Below are positions 26,036 to 34,484 of a stretch of 63,413 bases of DNA, piece after piece. The stretch's first letter is position 1, and each line of letters opens with the position of its first letter. Both the position numbers and the translations under genes were made by a program. This stretch comes from Sulfuritalea sp. (lineage in GTDB: Bacteria > Pseudomonadota > Gammaproteobacteria > Burkholderiales > Rhodocyclaceae): contig JALHPU010000025.1 in NCBI GenBank assembly GCA_022842325.1, positions 1 through 63,413 of the forward strand, given 5' to 3'. The notes beneath the pieces were generated by a model. That model did not search any database, was not told where the DNA came from, and was given only the letters and a program-made list of their open reading frames with translations.

Positions 26036-26929
26036 TCAGCCGCGTCCGGCCAGCGCCGCGCGCAGCCGGGGCCACAGCAGGTTGAGCGCCAGGCCGGCCA
26101 TCACCAGCGCGGCAGCGACCAGCTTCCAGGGCGGCAGCGACTCGTCCAGCCAGAGGGCCGCAGCACCCATGCCGAACACCGGCACCAGCATCGCCATCGG
26201 CGTGATCGTCGCCGCCGGATGGCGCGCCAAGAGCCAGCCCCAGGCCGCGTAGCCGAACAGCGAATTGCCCCAGGCCTGCCAGGCCACGGCCGCCCAGGCG
26301 GTGGCATCGGCCGTCTGCAGCGCGGCGGAGATCGCGGCCCAGCCTTCGACGGCCAGCGACAGCACAATCAACGGCGGCACCGCGAAGGCGCTGGACCACA
26401 CCACGTAGGCGAGGATGTTGGCCGGCGCGCCCTGTTTCGCCGCGATGTTGCCGCCGGCCCAGGCCAGCGCCGCCAGCAGCACCAGGCACAGGCCGAGCGG
26501 CGTGGTGCTGCCATCGGTATGCAGCATGATCACCGCGATGCCGCCCGCCGCCAGCAGCAGGGCGAACCACTGGAAGCGCCGCACGCGTTCGCCACTGATG
26601 CGCATCGCCAGGCCGATGGTGAAGAACACCTGCACCTGGATCACCAGCGAGGCCAGACCCGGCGAGATGTGGCCGTTCATCGCGACATACAGCAGGCCGA
26701 ACTGGCCGGCGCCGATCAGCAGGCCGTAGAGCGCGAGGTTGCCCAGCGGCACCGCCGGGCGCGCGAAGAAGAACAGGCCGGGCAGCAGCACCAGGCCGAA
26801 GCGCAGGGCTGCCATCAGGATCGGCGGCAATTGCCCGAGCGCGAACTTGATGACCACGAAATTGATGCCCCAGACGGCGACCACGGCAAGCGCGAGCAGC
26901 AAGTGTCGCAGGGGGAGAGGGGCGGGCAT
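26036..26929 (-). CDS. EamA family transporter (drug/metabolite superfamily)
   Basis: From the ATG at 26929 (MPAPLPLRHLLLALAVVAVW), 297 residues with ten predicted helices in two EamA repeats: WGINFVVIKFAL near residue 20 and NLALYGLLIGAGQFGLLYVA near 70 are characteristic. Members export amino acids or other metabolites; the substrate cannot be inferred. The adk gene lies divergently upstream, separated by 210 bases. Confidence 0.88.
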   Translation of the reverse strand: MPAPLPLRHLLLALAVVAVWGINFVVIKFALGQLPPILMAALRFGLVLLPGLFFFARPAVPLGNLALYGLLIGAGQFGLLYVAMNGHISPGLASLVIQVQVFFTIGLAMRISGERVRRFQWFALLLAAGGIAVIMLHTDGSTTPLGLCLVLLAALAWAGGNIAAKQGAPANILAYVVWSSAFAVPPLIVLSLAVEGWAAISAALQTADATAWAAVAWQAWGNSLFGYAAWGWLLARHPAATITPMAMLVPVFGMGAAALWLDESLPPWKLVAAALVMAGLALNLLWPRLRAALAGRG

Positions 26930-27082
26930 GCGGGGATTGTCGCATGCGGGTTCCACGTCGAGCTTGGCGGCTTTGAGTCCGGCGCCGGCTTCGTCGCCGC
27001 TTATCGATCCGGTAAGAAATCCTGATTTTACTTACTGCTCGAACTGACTAGAGTGTCTGCCGCCACTCCTGCAATCGGGTGA

Positions 27083-27802
<720 letters not shown>

Positions 27803-27807
27803 TCCGG

Positions 27808-27833
27808 GTCGTCGCCGTATCGCCGGCGCCGGC
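27808..27833 (+). repeat. Dispersed 25-base repeat, copy 6 (divergent 3' end)
   Basis: GTCGTCGCCGTATCGCCGGC followed by GCCGGCC: the core matches but the usual GACTTT end is replaced. It directly follows adk. Confidence 0.55.
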
Positions 27834-27973
27834 CAATGGGTGGCCCCTGAAATTTTGCAGCGAGAAGCAAGTCTGGAGTGACCGTCCGCGTGCATGCGCG
27901 GTCGGCATATCCATTCCCCATGCAATTCCGGTAGATTGCCGCCTTGGCCGGGAGCAATGCGATGGGGGGCGAT

Positions 27974-28999
27974 ATGTCAGTAACGCATGTCATCTGGGGC
28001 TTGCTGGCGCTGGCTGCCCTGCTGCTTGTCGGCCTGGCCTTGCGCGCCGAACGGCGCCGCTTTGCGGCGCGCGGCAAAGCCGGGGCCTGGCTATGGGTGC
28101 GGCTGGCCAGCCTGCCCATCGGCCTGCTCGCCGCCGCGGCAGTGTGGCTGCCCGCCCGCGCCGTCAGCGGCCCGGAAGCGCTGGCAGCGTTCTACCTGCT
28201 GATGTTCTCGCTGGGGCCGCTCGTCTATTTCGGTCTGCACTGGCTCGCCGGCCGCATGGCGACGCCCGCCCTGAGCGCCGGCGAATCGGCATCGATCGGC
28301 GGCAGCGGCCTGCTGGTGGTGATTCTCCCGGCGCTCCTGGCGAGCATGGCATCGCCATGGGTGCATCAACTGGGGCTGGGCGCACAGCAAGCGCAGCGCA
28401 GCCTGGCCGCAGAAACGCCGCTTGCCCACCGCATCCTGGAGCGCCGGCGATTTCTCCTGCCCGACATCGGCGAGGTGCTAACCGAACATTGGCAGGCGCC
28501 GCCCGGCGTCAAGGTCGAGCGCATCGAATGGGAACTGGGCGGCCAGTACCTGCAGACCGGCGACAGCACCGGCAGCATTCTGTGCCGCGACGGTGAGGAT
28601 TTCCATGTCTTCCGCCTCGCTGCCGAACCTGCCCCGCGCTGGCGCATGTATTGGCGGGATGCAGCGGATAGCCTGCACCGTTCCGACTGGACGTCGGCGC
28701 CAGCGCAGGCGACGACGCAGGCTGCGACCCTGACCCCGGTCTGGACGCAGGACGGGTTTGCGTTTCCGGTCCGCATCCCGCGCAATTTCGTGACTGTCGA
28801 ACGGCGCTGGGCCACGGGCAAGGTGTTGCAGTCCAACGCACTGGATGGCCAGACGCTCCCCGCCCCGACCGATACCTGCCTGCCGTCGGCTTACCGCAAC
28901 CGCGATTCAGAATCGGTGCTGACCAGCGTTGCCATCCGGATGTGGCTGGCCGGCGCCCAGCGCATCGGGCTTGCCAGCTTTAGCCGTCCGTCGGAGTGA
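27974..28999 (+). CDS. Hypothetical membrane protein
   Basis: I do not recognise the family. Starting at the ATG at 27974 (preceded by GGGGGGCGAT) it has 341 residues: four hydrophobic helices in the first 130 residues, a linker, and a soluble C-terminal domain of about 200 residues including WELGGQYLQTGDSTGSILC and TDTCLPSAYRNRDSESV. Starts at 27944 (TTG) and 27962 (ATG) are also possible. It has no operon partner and is followed by another dispersed repeat. Confidence 0.65.
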   Translation: MSVTHVIWGLLALAALLLVGLALRAERRRFAARGKAGAWLWVRLASLPIGLLAAAAVWLPARAVSGPEALAAFYLLMFSLGPLVYFGLHWLAGRMATPALSAGESASIGGSGLLVVILPALLASMASPWVHQLGLGAQQAQRSLAAETPLAHRILERRRFLLPDIGEVLTEHWQAPPGVKVERIEWELGGQYLQTGDSTGSILCRDGEDFHVFRLAAEPAPRWRMYWRDAADSLHRSDWTSAPAQATTQAATLTPVWTQDGFAFPVRIPRNFVTVERRWATGKVLQSNALDGQTLPAPTDTCLPSAYRNRDSESVLTSVAIRMWLAGAQRIGLASFSRPSE

Positions 29000-29026
29000 G
29001 TGCCGGTGGCCGGAGCGCCGTCCCGC

Positions 29027-29061
29027 CGGCCGTCACCGTGTCGCCGGCGCCGACTTTTGGG
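29027..29061 (+). repeat. Dispersed 25-base repeat, copy 7
   Basis: CCGTCACCGTGTCGCCGGCG followed by CCGACTTTTGGG, after the stop codon of the hypothetical membrane protein gene. Confidence 0.75.
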
Positions 29062-29100
29062 AAATCGATTTTGGATTGCGCGTGTGGTGCAGCTTGCCGA

Positions 29101-29129
29101 TTGACCGGGATACGGCATTGCCGTAGGAT
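29101..29129 (+). promoter_or_regulatory. Promoter and palindromic operator of the toxin-antitoxin operon
   Basis: TTGACC (29101-29106), a 17-base spacer and TAGGAT (29124-29129). The spacer contains the perfect dyad ACGGCATTGCCGT (29112-29124), placed where a bound antitoxin would block RNA polymerase. The -10 is only six bases before the toxin ATG, so the transcript may be nearly leaderless. Confidence 0.7.
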
Positions 29130-29135
29130 GCGCCA

Positions 29136-29450
29136 ATGTTCACCGTGATCGAAACGCCGACATTCGTCCGGCTGGCGAGGGATTGCTGGAACGACGACGA
29201 TCGCATCGCGTTCATCAGTTTCATCGCCGGCGATCCCGAAGCCGGAGCCGTGGTGCCAGGGTCCGGCGGGGTCAGGAAAGTCAGATGGGGCAGTTCCGGG
29301 CGTGGCAAGCGTGGGGGCGTGCGGGTGATCTACTTCAACCGGCTTGCCAACGGCGAAATCTGGTTGCTGCTGGTGTACGACAAGGCGACCCGCGACAACA
29401 TTTCGGCGCACCTGCTGCGCCAGATCAAGGAGGAAATCGAAAATGCCTAA
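29136..29450 (+). CDS. Type II toxin, RelE/HigB-like
   Basis: A 104-residue protein starting MFTVIETPTFVRLARDCWND. The segment GGVRKVRWGSSGRGKRGGVRVIYF followed by IWLLLVYDKATRDNIS is the RelE/HigB fold signature of mRNA-cleaving ribosome-dependent toxins. It overlaps the HTH antitoxin gene by eight bases. The toxin-first order and the HTH partner fit the HigBA/NadS-type group. Catalytic residues cannot be assigned safely from sequence alone. Confidence 0.88.
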   Translation: MFTVIETPTFVRLARDCWNDDDRIAFISFIAGDPEAGAVVPGSGGVRKVRWGSSGRGKRGGVRVIYFNRLANGEIWLLLVYDKATRDNISAHLLRQIKEEIENA

Positions 29451-29751
29451 TGCGAAGATCAAGCCGGCGACACGCCGCAAGTCCATCGATGTCGGCGCCG
29501 AACTGTTGAAGTCCGTGCGGGAAATGAAAGCCGGCATGCGCGCCCGCGTCCATCGGCCGGAGGTGTCCGCGGTCGCACGCGCCAGGTTGTCGTCGGGCTT
29601 GTCGCAGCCGGCATTTGCCGCCCTGCTCGGCGTTTCCGTCCGCACCCTGCAGGATTGGGAGCAAGGTCGCCGCGAGCCCTCGGGTGCGGCGAAGACACTC
29701 ATGCGAGTCGCCGAACATCACCCGGAGATATTGCAGGAGCTTGCGGCCTGA
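29443..29751 (+). CDS. HTH-type antitoxin (XRE/NadS-like)
   Basis: A 102-residue protein with a C-terminal HTH: ARLSSGLSQPAFAALLGVSVRTLQDWEQGRREPSG near residues 51-84 is a clear Cro/CI helix-turn-helix. The ATG at 29443 precedes the toxin stop codon, so translation is coupled. Antitoxins of this type bind the toxin and repress their own promoter, which fits the dyad in the operon promoter. Confidence 0.9.
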   Translation: MPNAKIKPATRRKSIDVGAELLKSVREMKAGMRARVHRPEVSAVARARLSSGLSQPAFAALLGVSVRTLQDWEQGRREPSGAAKTLMRVAEHHPEILQELAA

Positions 29752-29781
29752 TCGGCGTATCGCCGGCGCCGACTTTTGTGC
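29751..29781 (+). repeat. Dispersed 25-base repeat, copy 8
   Basis: ATCGGCGTATCGCCGGCG followed by CCGACTTTTGTGC; it begins at the last base of the antitoxin stop codon. Confidence 0.75.
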
Positions 29782-29810
29782 AGGATGAATCGACGCTGAC
29801 CCCTATAGCT

Positions 29811-29835
29811 CTGTGTCGCCAGCGCCGACTTTCCG
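29811..29835 (+). repeat. Dispersed 25-base repeat, copy 9 (5' truncated)
   Basis: GTGTCGCCAGCGCCGACTTT preceded by unrelated bases; only 30 bases after copy 8, forming a close tandem pair. Confidence 0.7.
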
Positions 29836-29849
29836 AGAAGGGACCTCAA

Positions 29850-29933
29850 TTCAAACCTGAGGTTTGCGAAGGAAGAATGTCCACGCGACGAAGCATGTCA
29901 GGCGGCCAGAAAGTCAAATCACTCTGACCCCTT
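29850..29933 (+). repeat. Direct repeat, left copy (about 85 bases)
   Basis: Shares about 85 percent identity by eye with 30095-30180, on the same strand. It contains the dyad AACCTGAGGTT and ends with CACTCTGACCCCTTT. That end resembles GGGGTCAGAGT-type sequences that I recall beside Y1-type (RAYT-like) transposases. Confidence 0.8.
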
Positions 29934-29936
29934 TGA

Positions 29937-30083
29937 CTGCTGCTGCGCGGGCATTTCCAAGGCTATTCGCAGGAAAGGCTGATCGGTTTCCTCACGAAGC
30001 TGGGGATGGATGTCGAGATCGTGGTGCGGCCGAAGGCCAAAAAGCGGCAAACAGCTGGACTGGTTTCGGTGGTGTTTGCGTGA
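29937..30083 (+). pseudogene. 3' fragment of an HTH_37-type antitoxin gene
   Basis: In one frame bases 29937-30083 read LLLRGHFQGYSQERLIGFLT, continuing through LGMDVEIVVRPKAKKRQ to a TGA at 30081. This matches the C-terminal part of XRE antitoxins of the HTH_37 group (DLLRG...YSVERLMRFLNALG...VEIVVKPK). A TGA (29934-29936) directly precedes the fragment and the HTH itself is missing, so it is a relic. It lies exactly between the two direct repeats. Confidence 0.7.
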
Positions 30084-30094
30084 TGCAGAATTCA

Positions 30095-30180
30095 TTCGAG
30101 CCTGCGGTTTGCGAAGGAAGAATGCCCGCGCGACGTAGCATTTCAGTTGGTCAGAAAGTCAAATGACTCTGAACCTTTTT
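30095..30180 (+). repeat. Direct repeat, right copy (about 86 bases)
   Basis: The right copy of the repeat at 29850-29933, ending GACTCTGAACC and a T-run. It forms the left edge of the AT-rich insert carrying the TIR-like gene. Confidence 0.8.
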
Positions 30181-30206
30181 TTTGCTTCGCAACTTCGGAG
30201 CTGGAA

Positions 30207-32189
30207 CTACAGCCGAGAGAAGCTATAGAACCTCGAGGCATTACTTCCGGAATACTCGCATACAAAAATCTCTTTGCCATTGTCAGCAATCCACATCAGA
30301 AAAATTGGATCGCTATCTGTATGCGAAAGTAATGTTGAAAGTTTTTTTGCTTCCTGGTCCACTCGCTCGCGTGAGACTGATCCTACGATGGTTTGTCCGC
30401 GGATCACGCCTCTGTACTCCAATACATACTTAACGGGAGTTGGTTCGTTCTTGGCTGCAGTGCCAAAGCCAAAGGCTGTGGAGCTTATAAGGCCGAGACC
30501 AGATGGCATGACCTCGTAGAGTCCTCTGGCAACAACCGTCGAATCCTTTGTCGTCAAATCCAATTCGCACTGTGGTGCACGCCATTTCCCGCTGATAGCC
30601 AATGGTAGGGGCTTCGCAAGCGACTGCCCAAATAGCCGGTAGTACTCGCTGAGCGGCTTGGCCTTTTCAAGAATGGTTGTTTGTTTGTGCTTTTCGGCCT
30701 CGATAGCGTCTTTTACCTTGCCAAAGGCTCTATCAATATTCTGATGATGATCCTTGATCTGCATTGCTGCATCAAGAATCTTCTGAGCTTCATCTAAAAA
30801 ACCTGCATCAAGAAACTTGTTAGCAAGATTGCTCATCGCAAGAGTTTCACCCTTGCGCTCTGCTTCCCGATATGCCTCAACCGATTTAATTGGCATCCCT
30901 AACGACGCAAATGAAACGCCAAGATTATTCCATGTGACTGCGTTCCGATTGGCTTCTGGAATTCGTAAATAATGATAAGCAGCTAATTCATTTCTATCAA
31001 GATCCGAGTATTTGTAGGCTAGTGAAAAGCGAGTTTCATCATCGTCTGGCCGGATTTCTAGCAATCGCTCCTGTGCCGCAAGCTCGACCTCTTCAACCTT
31101 TTGTTCCTCGGCTAGCCTTTTCTCGGCCTTCAGGACTTCTACCTCTCCAAGGCCCGTCACCGAGCTTCGTTGCCGCATGCGTGTCGACAACTCTTGTGCG
31201 CGATCTGGGTTTCCAGCCTTTTGATTGGATAGTGCTGCTTCACCAAGAAGCTTTATCTCCTTTTCCGGATCAGTTTCTGTGTCGGCAGCTTGCTGGAACG
31301 CGTCCGCCGCTTTTCCATGCTCTTGGTAGTGCAAATAGCCCCTAGCGAGATAGGCCGAGATTTCACTGTTAGATGGGGATTCCGCGTGCAGTGTCTCAAG
31401 CGTTGCCAGGTTGCCACCTCGACCAAATGCTATCCGAAAGTATTCACCATGCGCCGCCCACGCTTTTCGGCTTAGCTCACTTCCGCCGATCTCTGAAGCG
31501 AGAAAGTGATCGTGAACTTTCTTCTCTGCAATTTCATCACTTGTCGCAATGCAGTGCATAAGCGCAAATTGATAGTCCTTCTTTGTCCAGCCCGGTGCTG
31601 GCGTAATCCAACTATCCACTGCTGAGGCACGTGGTGAATCATCCTCCTGTGTGGTCGCGGGCCCGATGTCCTCGGGTGGCGTCTGAGCCACACCGGAGTC
31701 GCGGCACAGTGTGGCAAGCATGCCAAGAAGTGCTTTAAATGACTTTTCTGGCGTCTCCCGTGGAAGCGGAATGTATTCAAGATTTCCTTGAAGTGTTCCC
31801 GGCGACCGAATGCCATCTTCTACCAGCAAGATGATCTTCATATTCTTGCCTATTGCAAGTCCGATCTCCTGAATGATCCAGTCCGACGTTTTCCACTCAA
31901 GATTTAGTTCATTTACTCTTAGGGTGCGTCGATCGAGCCAGCTCCGCTTCAATGCACTCGGTGATATGACTCGCTCCTTACGGGTGCAAATTCCGATGAA
32001 CAGATTCTTGTCTTCAAGCAAACGTAGAATTTTTGAATCGACAGGGGCTGGTTCCGGATGCTCAGCATGCTCCCAAGAGAATCTGGGATTCAGTTCGGAA
32101 ATTCCGTCAAGGTAGGTAAGAATCACCGACACAATTGGTGAGTCCTCAGGGGTAAAGCTATGCCCGACGAAAGCCTTAATTGCGTCCAT
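30207..32189 (-). CDS. TIR-like domain protein with TPR repeats (candidate phage defence)
   Basis: A 660-residue protein. Residues 1-155 resemble TIR/TIR-like domains: the first strand KAFVGHSFTPEDSPIV, then LFIGICTRKERVIS and DWIIQEIGLAIGKNMKIIL, where the Glu in WIIQE sits at the usual NADase catalytic position. Residues about 265-490 hold TPR-like helices (ISAYLARGYLHYQEHGKAADA; AVTWNNLGVSFASLGM). The last 130 residues form a beta-rich domain I do not recognise. The gene is visibly AT-richer than its surroundings (24/60 G+C in 30241-30300 against 38/60 in 33901-33960), pointing to transfer. A GGAAGGG site precedes the ATG. Confidence 0.75.
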   Translation of the reverse strand: MDAIKAFVGHSFTPEDSPIVSVILTYLDGISELNPRFSWEHAEHPEPAPVDSKILRLLEDKNLFIGICTRKERVISPSALKRSWLDRRTLRVNELNLEWKTSDWIIQEIGLAIGKNMKIILLVEDGIRSPGTLQGNLEYIPLPRETPEKSFKALLGMLATLCRDSGVAQTPPEDIGPATTQEDDSPRASAVDSWITPAPGWTKKDYQFALMHCIATSDEIAEKKVHDHFLASEIGGSELSRKAWAAHGEYFRIAFGRGGNLATLETLHAESPSNSEISAYLARGYLHYQEHGKAADAFQQAADTETDPEKEIKLLGEAALSNQKAGNPDRAQELSTRMRQRSSVTGLGEVEVLKAEKRLAEEQKVEEVELAAQERLLEIRPDDDETRFSLAYKYSDLDRNELAAYHYLRIPEANRNAVTWNNLGVSFASLGMPIKSVEAYREAERKGETLAMSNLANKFLDAGFLDEAQKILDAAMQIKDHHQNIDRAFGKVKDAIEAEKHKQTTILEKAKPLSEYYRLFGQSLAKPLPLAISGKWRAPQCELDLTTKDSTVVARGLYEVMPSGLGLISSTAFGFGTAAKNEPTPVKYVLEYRGVIRGQTIVGSVSRERVDQEAKKLSTLLSHTDSDPIFLMWIADNGKEIFVCEYSGSNASRFYSFSRL

Positions 32190-32336
32190 AGATCATGCCC
32201 TTCCAATTTATCCAGATTATGCCGGAGTATTGTTGGTCCGCATATGTAGGTTGCTCGCGCAAAAGACGCGCAGACCTGTTGGTTGCCTTGTCTTTACAGA
32301 GCAACGACGCTTTAATTGACGCTGCTGCTCAATTCG

Positions 32337-33239
32337 TTAGCCCTGATTCGCCACCCCACTAACCACATGCCCCGTCGGCACCAGCCTTGACGCGGGCTCG
32401 CAGTGCCGGGTCTGGTCGTCGAAGAAGAAGTCGGGTTCGAATTCGCTGAGGAAGCGCGACTTCTCCAGGCCGCCGAGGAACATGGCTTCGTCGACTTCCA
32501 CCTTCCATTCCATCAGGGTACGGATCGCACGTTCGTGGGCGGGGGCGCTGCGCGCGGTGACCAGCGCGGTGCGGATTTTCATCGGGCAGCCGGCGCTGTC
32601 GGCGCGCAGGCGGTGCAGGGCTTCGAGCAGGGGCAGGAAGGGGCCGGGCGGCAGCGGGTGCAGCGCGTGGCTTTCTTCATGGTTCTGGAAGGCGGCGAGG
32701 CCCTGTTCCTGGAACACGCGTTCGGCCTCGTCGGAGAACAGCACGGCGTCGCCGTCGAAGGCGATGCGCACTTCCTGCGGGTGCTGCTCGGCCTCGGTCA
32801 GCGTCGTCGAATACACGCGCGCGGCGGGGAAGCCGCCTTCCAGCGCGGCGCGCACGTCGGCTTCGTTGGCGGAAAGGAACAGGTTGGCGCCCAGCGGCTT
32901 GAGGTAGTGGAAGGGCGGCCGGCCGCGCGTGAAGACGCCGCGCTCCAGTTGCATGCCGGCGGCGTCGGCGGATTTGAAGATGCGCAGGCCGGAGACCGGG
33001 TCGTTGCGCGAGAGGATCACCACGGCCACGCGCTGGCGTTCGGGCGTGTTGAAGGCCAGCAGCTTCTGCACCAGCGGGAAGGCGACGCCGGGCCGCGCCG
33101 GCTGGTCCATGCGTTCGAGCTGCAGGCGCATGTAGGCGGAATCATCCTGGTCTTCGAAGACGCGGTTTTCCTCTTCGAAATCGAACAGCGCGCGCGAGGA
33201 GAGCGCGACGACGAGCTGGCCTTCGAGGCTGGCGGGCAT
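32337..33239 (-). CDS. 5'-nucleotidase (PF06189-like)
   Basis: The ATG at 33239 gives 300 residues ([20 protein letters not shown]). The conserved sequence FDFEEENRVFEDQDDSAY, VAVVILSRNDPVSGLR, RGRPPFHYLKPLGANLFLS and IAFDGDAVLFSDEAE match cytosolic 5'-nucleotidases of the NT5-like family, which dephosphorylate nucleoside monophosphates such as AMP or IMP. Its start codon overlaps the stop codon of the fic gene by four bases, so the pair is translationally coupled. That pairing is unusual and may matter because Fic enzymes use ATP and related nucleotides. Confidence 0.85.
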   Translation of the reverse strand: MPASLEGQLVVALSSRALFDFEEENRVFEDQDDSAYMRLQLERMDQPARPGVAFPLVQKLLAFNTPERQRVAVVILSRNDPVSGLRIFKSADAAGMQLERGVFTRGRPPFHYLKPLGANLFLSANEADVRAALEGGFPAARVYSTTLTEAEQHPQEVRIAFDGDAVLFSDEAERVFQEQGLAAFQNHEESHALHPLPPGPFLPLLEALHRLRADSAGCPMKIRTALVTARSAPAHERAIRTLMEWKVEVDEAMFLGGLEKSRFLSEFEPDFFFDDQTRHCEPASRLVPTGHVVSGVANQG

Positions 33240-34375
33240 CAGGGCTTTCCTTTGGCGTAGTGGGTGAATTTGTTGCTGTCGCGGGTCAGCAGTTGCATCA
33301 GCTTCGGATGGATGAAGAGCTTTTCCTTGCCGATCTTGATTTCCTCCAGCACGCCGATTTCGGTCAATTCCTTCAGGTAGCGGGAGGCGGCCTGGCGCTG
33401 GGCGATGCCTTTGTCGACCAGATTGGCAATGCGGCAATAGGGCTGCTCGAAGGTCAGATCGACCAGCTCGCGGCTGTAAATCTTGGGCGCGCGTTCGCGC
33501 ACCACGGATGCGGTGTGCTCGGCCAGGGCGCGGATGGCGGCGATCTTGCCGGTGGTCCAGCGTGCGGTTTCCTCCACGGCTTCGAGGATAAAGAGCAGCC
33601 AGGGCTCCCACGCGCCGCTGCGCGTCACCTCCAGCAGCAGGCGGTAGTAGTCGGCCCTGTGGGCGATGATGTGTCGACTGAGGTAGAGGATGGGCAGCGT
33701 CAGGAGATTCTGGTCGATCAGGTAGAGGATGTTGATGATGCGGCCCGTGCGGCCGTTGCCGTCGCTGAATGGGTGGATGGCCTCGAACTGGTAGTGGCAA
33801 ACGGCCATGCGGATCAGCGGATCGGTATCGGTCTCGTCATGCAGGTAGCGCTCCCAGTTGGCAAGCATTTCGCGCAGGCGGTCTTCGCCCTCCGGCGGGG
33901 TGTAGATGACTTCGCCGCTGCGGTCCTTGACCAGCTGCGTACCGGGTGTGCGGCGGATGTCCATATCGACACCCTTGATAGTGCGACAGATTTCCACGGC
34001 CGTGGCGGTACATAGCGGGCGTTTGGCCAGGTGGCGATGGCCGCGCTGCAGGGCAAGGCGGTAGCGCAGCGCTTCGCGCGTGGCGGCATCGGCCTGCGGG
34101 TTGTCGAAGAGGTCGGCCTGGGCGTACTGGAACAGCCGGTCGGCGGTGGTGACGATGTTCTCGATTTCGGAACTGTCGCGCGCTTCCAGCAGCGGCAGCG
34201 TGTTGATCAGCATGGCCTGGTTGGGAATCAGCAGAGCGGCCTGTCTGAGTTCAGCCAGGGCGGCGCGTGCGGTGATGCAGCGCTTGAGCACGACCCGGCT
34301 TTCCAGCTGGCCGGCGGGCGGCAGGGTGGGGAGTTCGTTATAGGGCCGGTCGGGGCGCCAGGTTTTGCGGCTCAT
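33239..34375 (-). CDS. Fic family protein (AMP-transferase type)
   Basis: A 378-residue protein. The Fic motif [12 protein letters not shown] near residue 198 is complete (His, Gly-Asn-Gly-Arg). The N-terminal DSSEIENI fits the SxxxE(G/N) inhibitory helix of class II Fic proteins. A C-terminal winged-helix-like part ([17 protein letters not shown]) follows, as in many class II members. Fic enzymes transfer AMP to hydroxyls of target proteins. Its target is unknown. It lies between a WYL regulator gene and the 5'-nucleotidase gene with which it is coupled. Confidence 0.92.
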   Translation of the reverse strand: MSRKTWRPDRPYNELPTLPPAGQLESRVVLKRCITARAALAELRQAALLIPNQAMLINTLPLLEARDSSEIENIVTTADRLFQYAQADLFDNPQADAATREALRYRLALQRGHRHLAKRPLCTATAVEICRTIKGVDMDIRRTPGTQLVKDRSGEVIYTPPEGEDRLREMLANWERYLHDETDTDPLIRMAVCHYQFEAIHPFSDGNGRTGRIINILYLIDQNLLTLPILYLSRHIIAHRADYYRLLLEVTRSGAWEPWLLFILEAVEETARWTTGKIAAIRALAEHTASVVRERAPKIYSRELVDLTFEQPYCRIANLVDKGIAQRQAASRYLKELTEIGVLEEIKIGKEKLFIHPKLMQLLTRDSNKFTHYAKGKP

Positions 34376-34484
34376 GATGATGAAACCGGATTTTTGCGAC
34401 AGGTTCCCAGCTTATGTCGCCGGCGGCGACGCGTCAAGCCAACGTGTCGATATTTATTAAAAATTGCGACATGTGTGGTCGACC

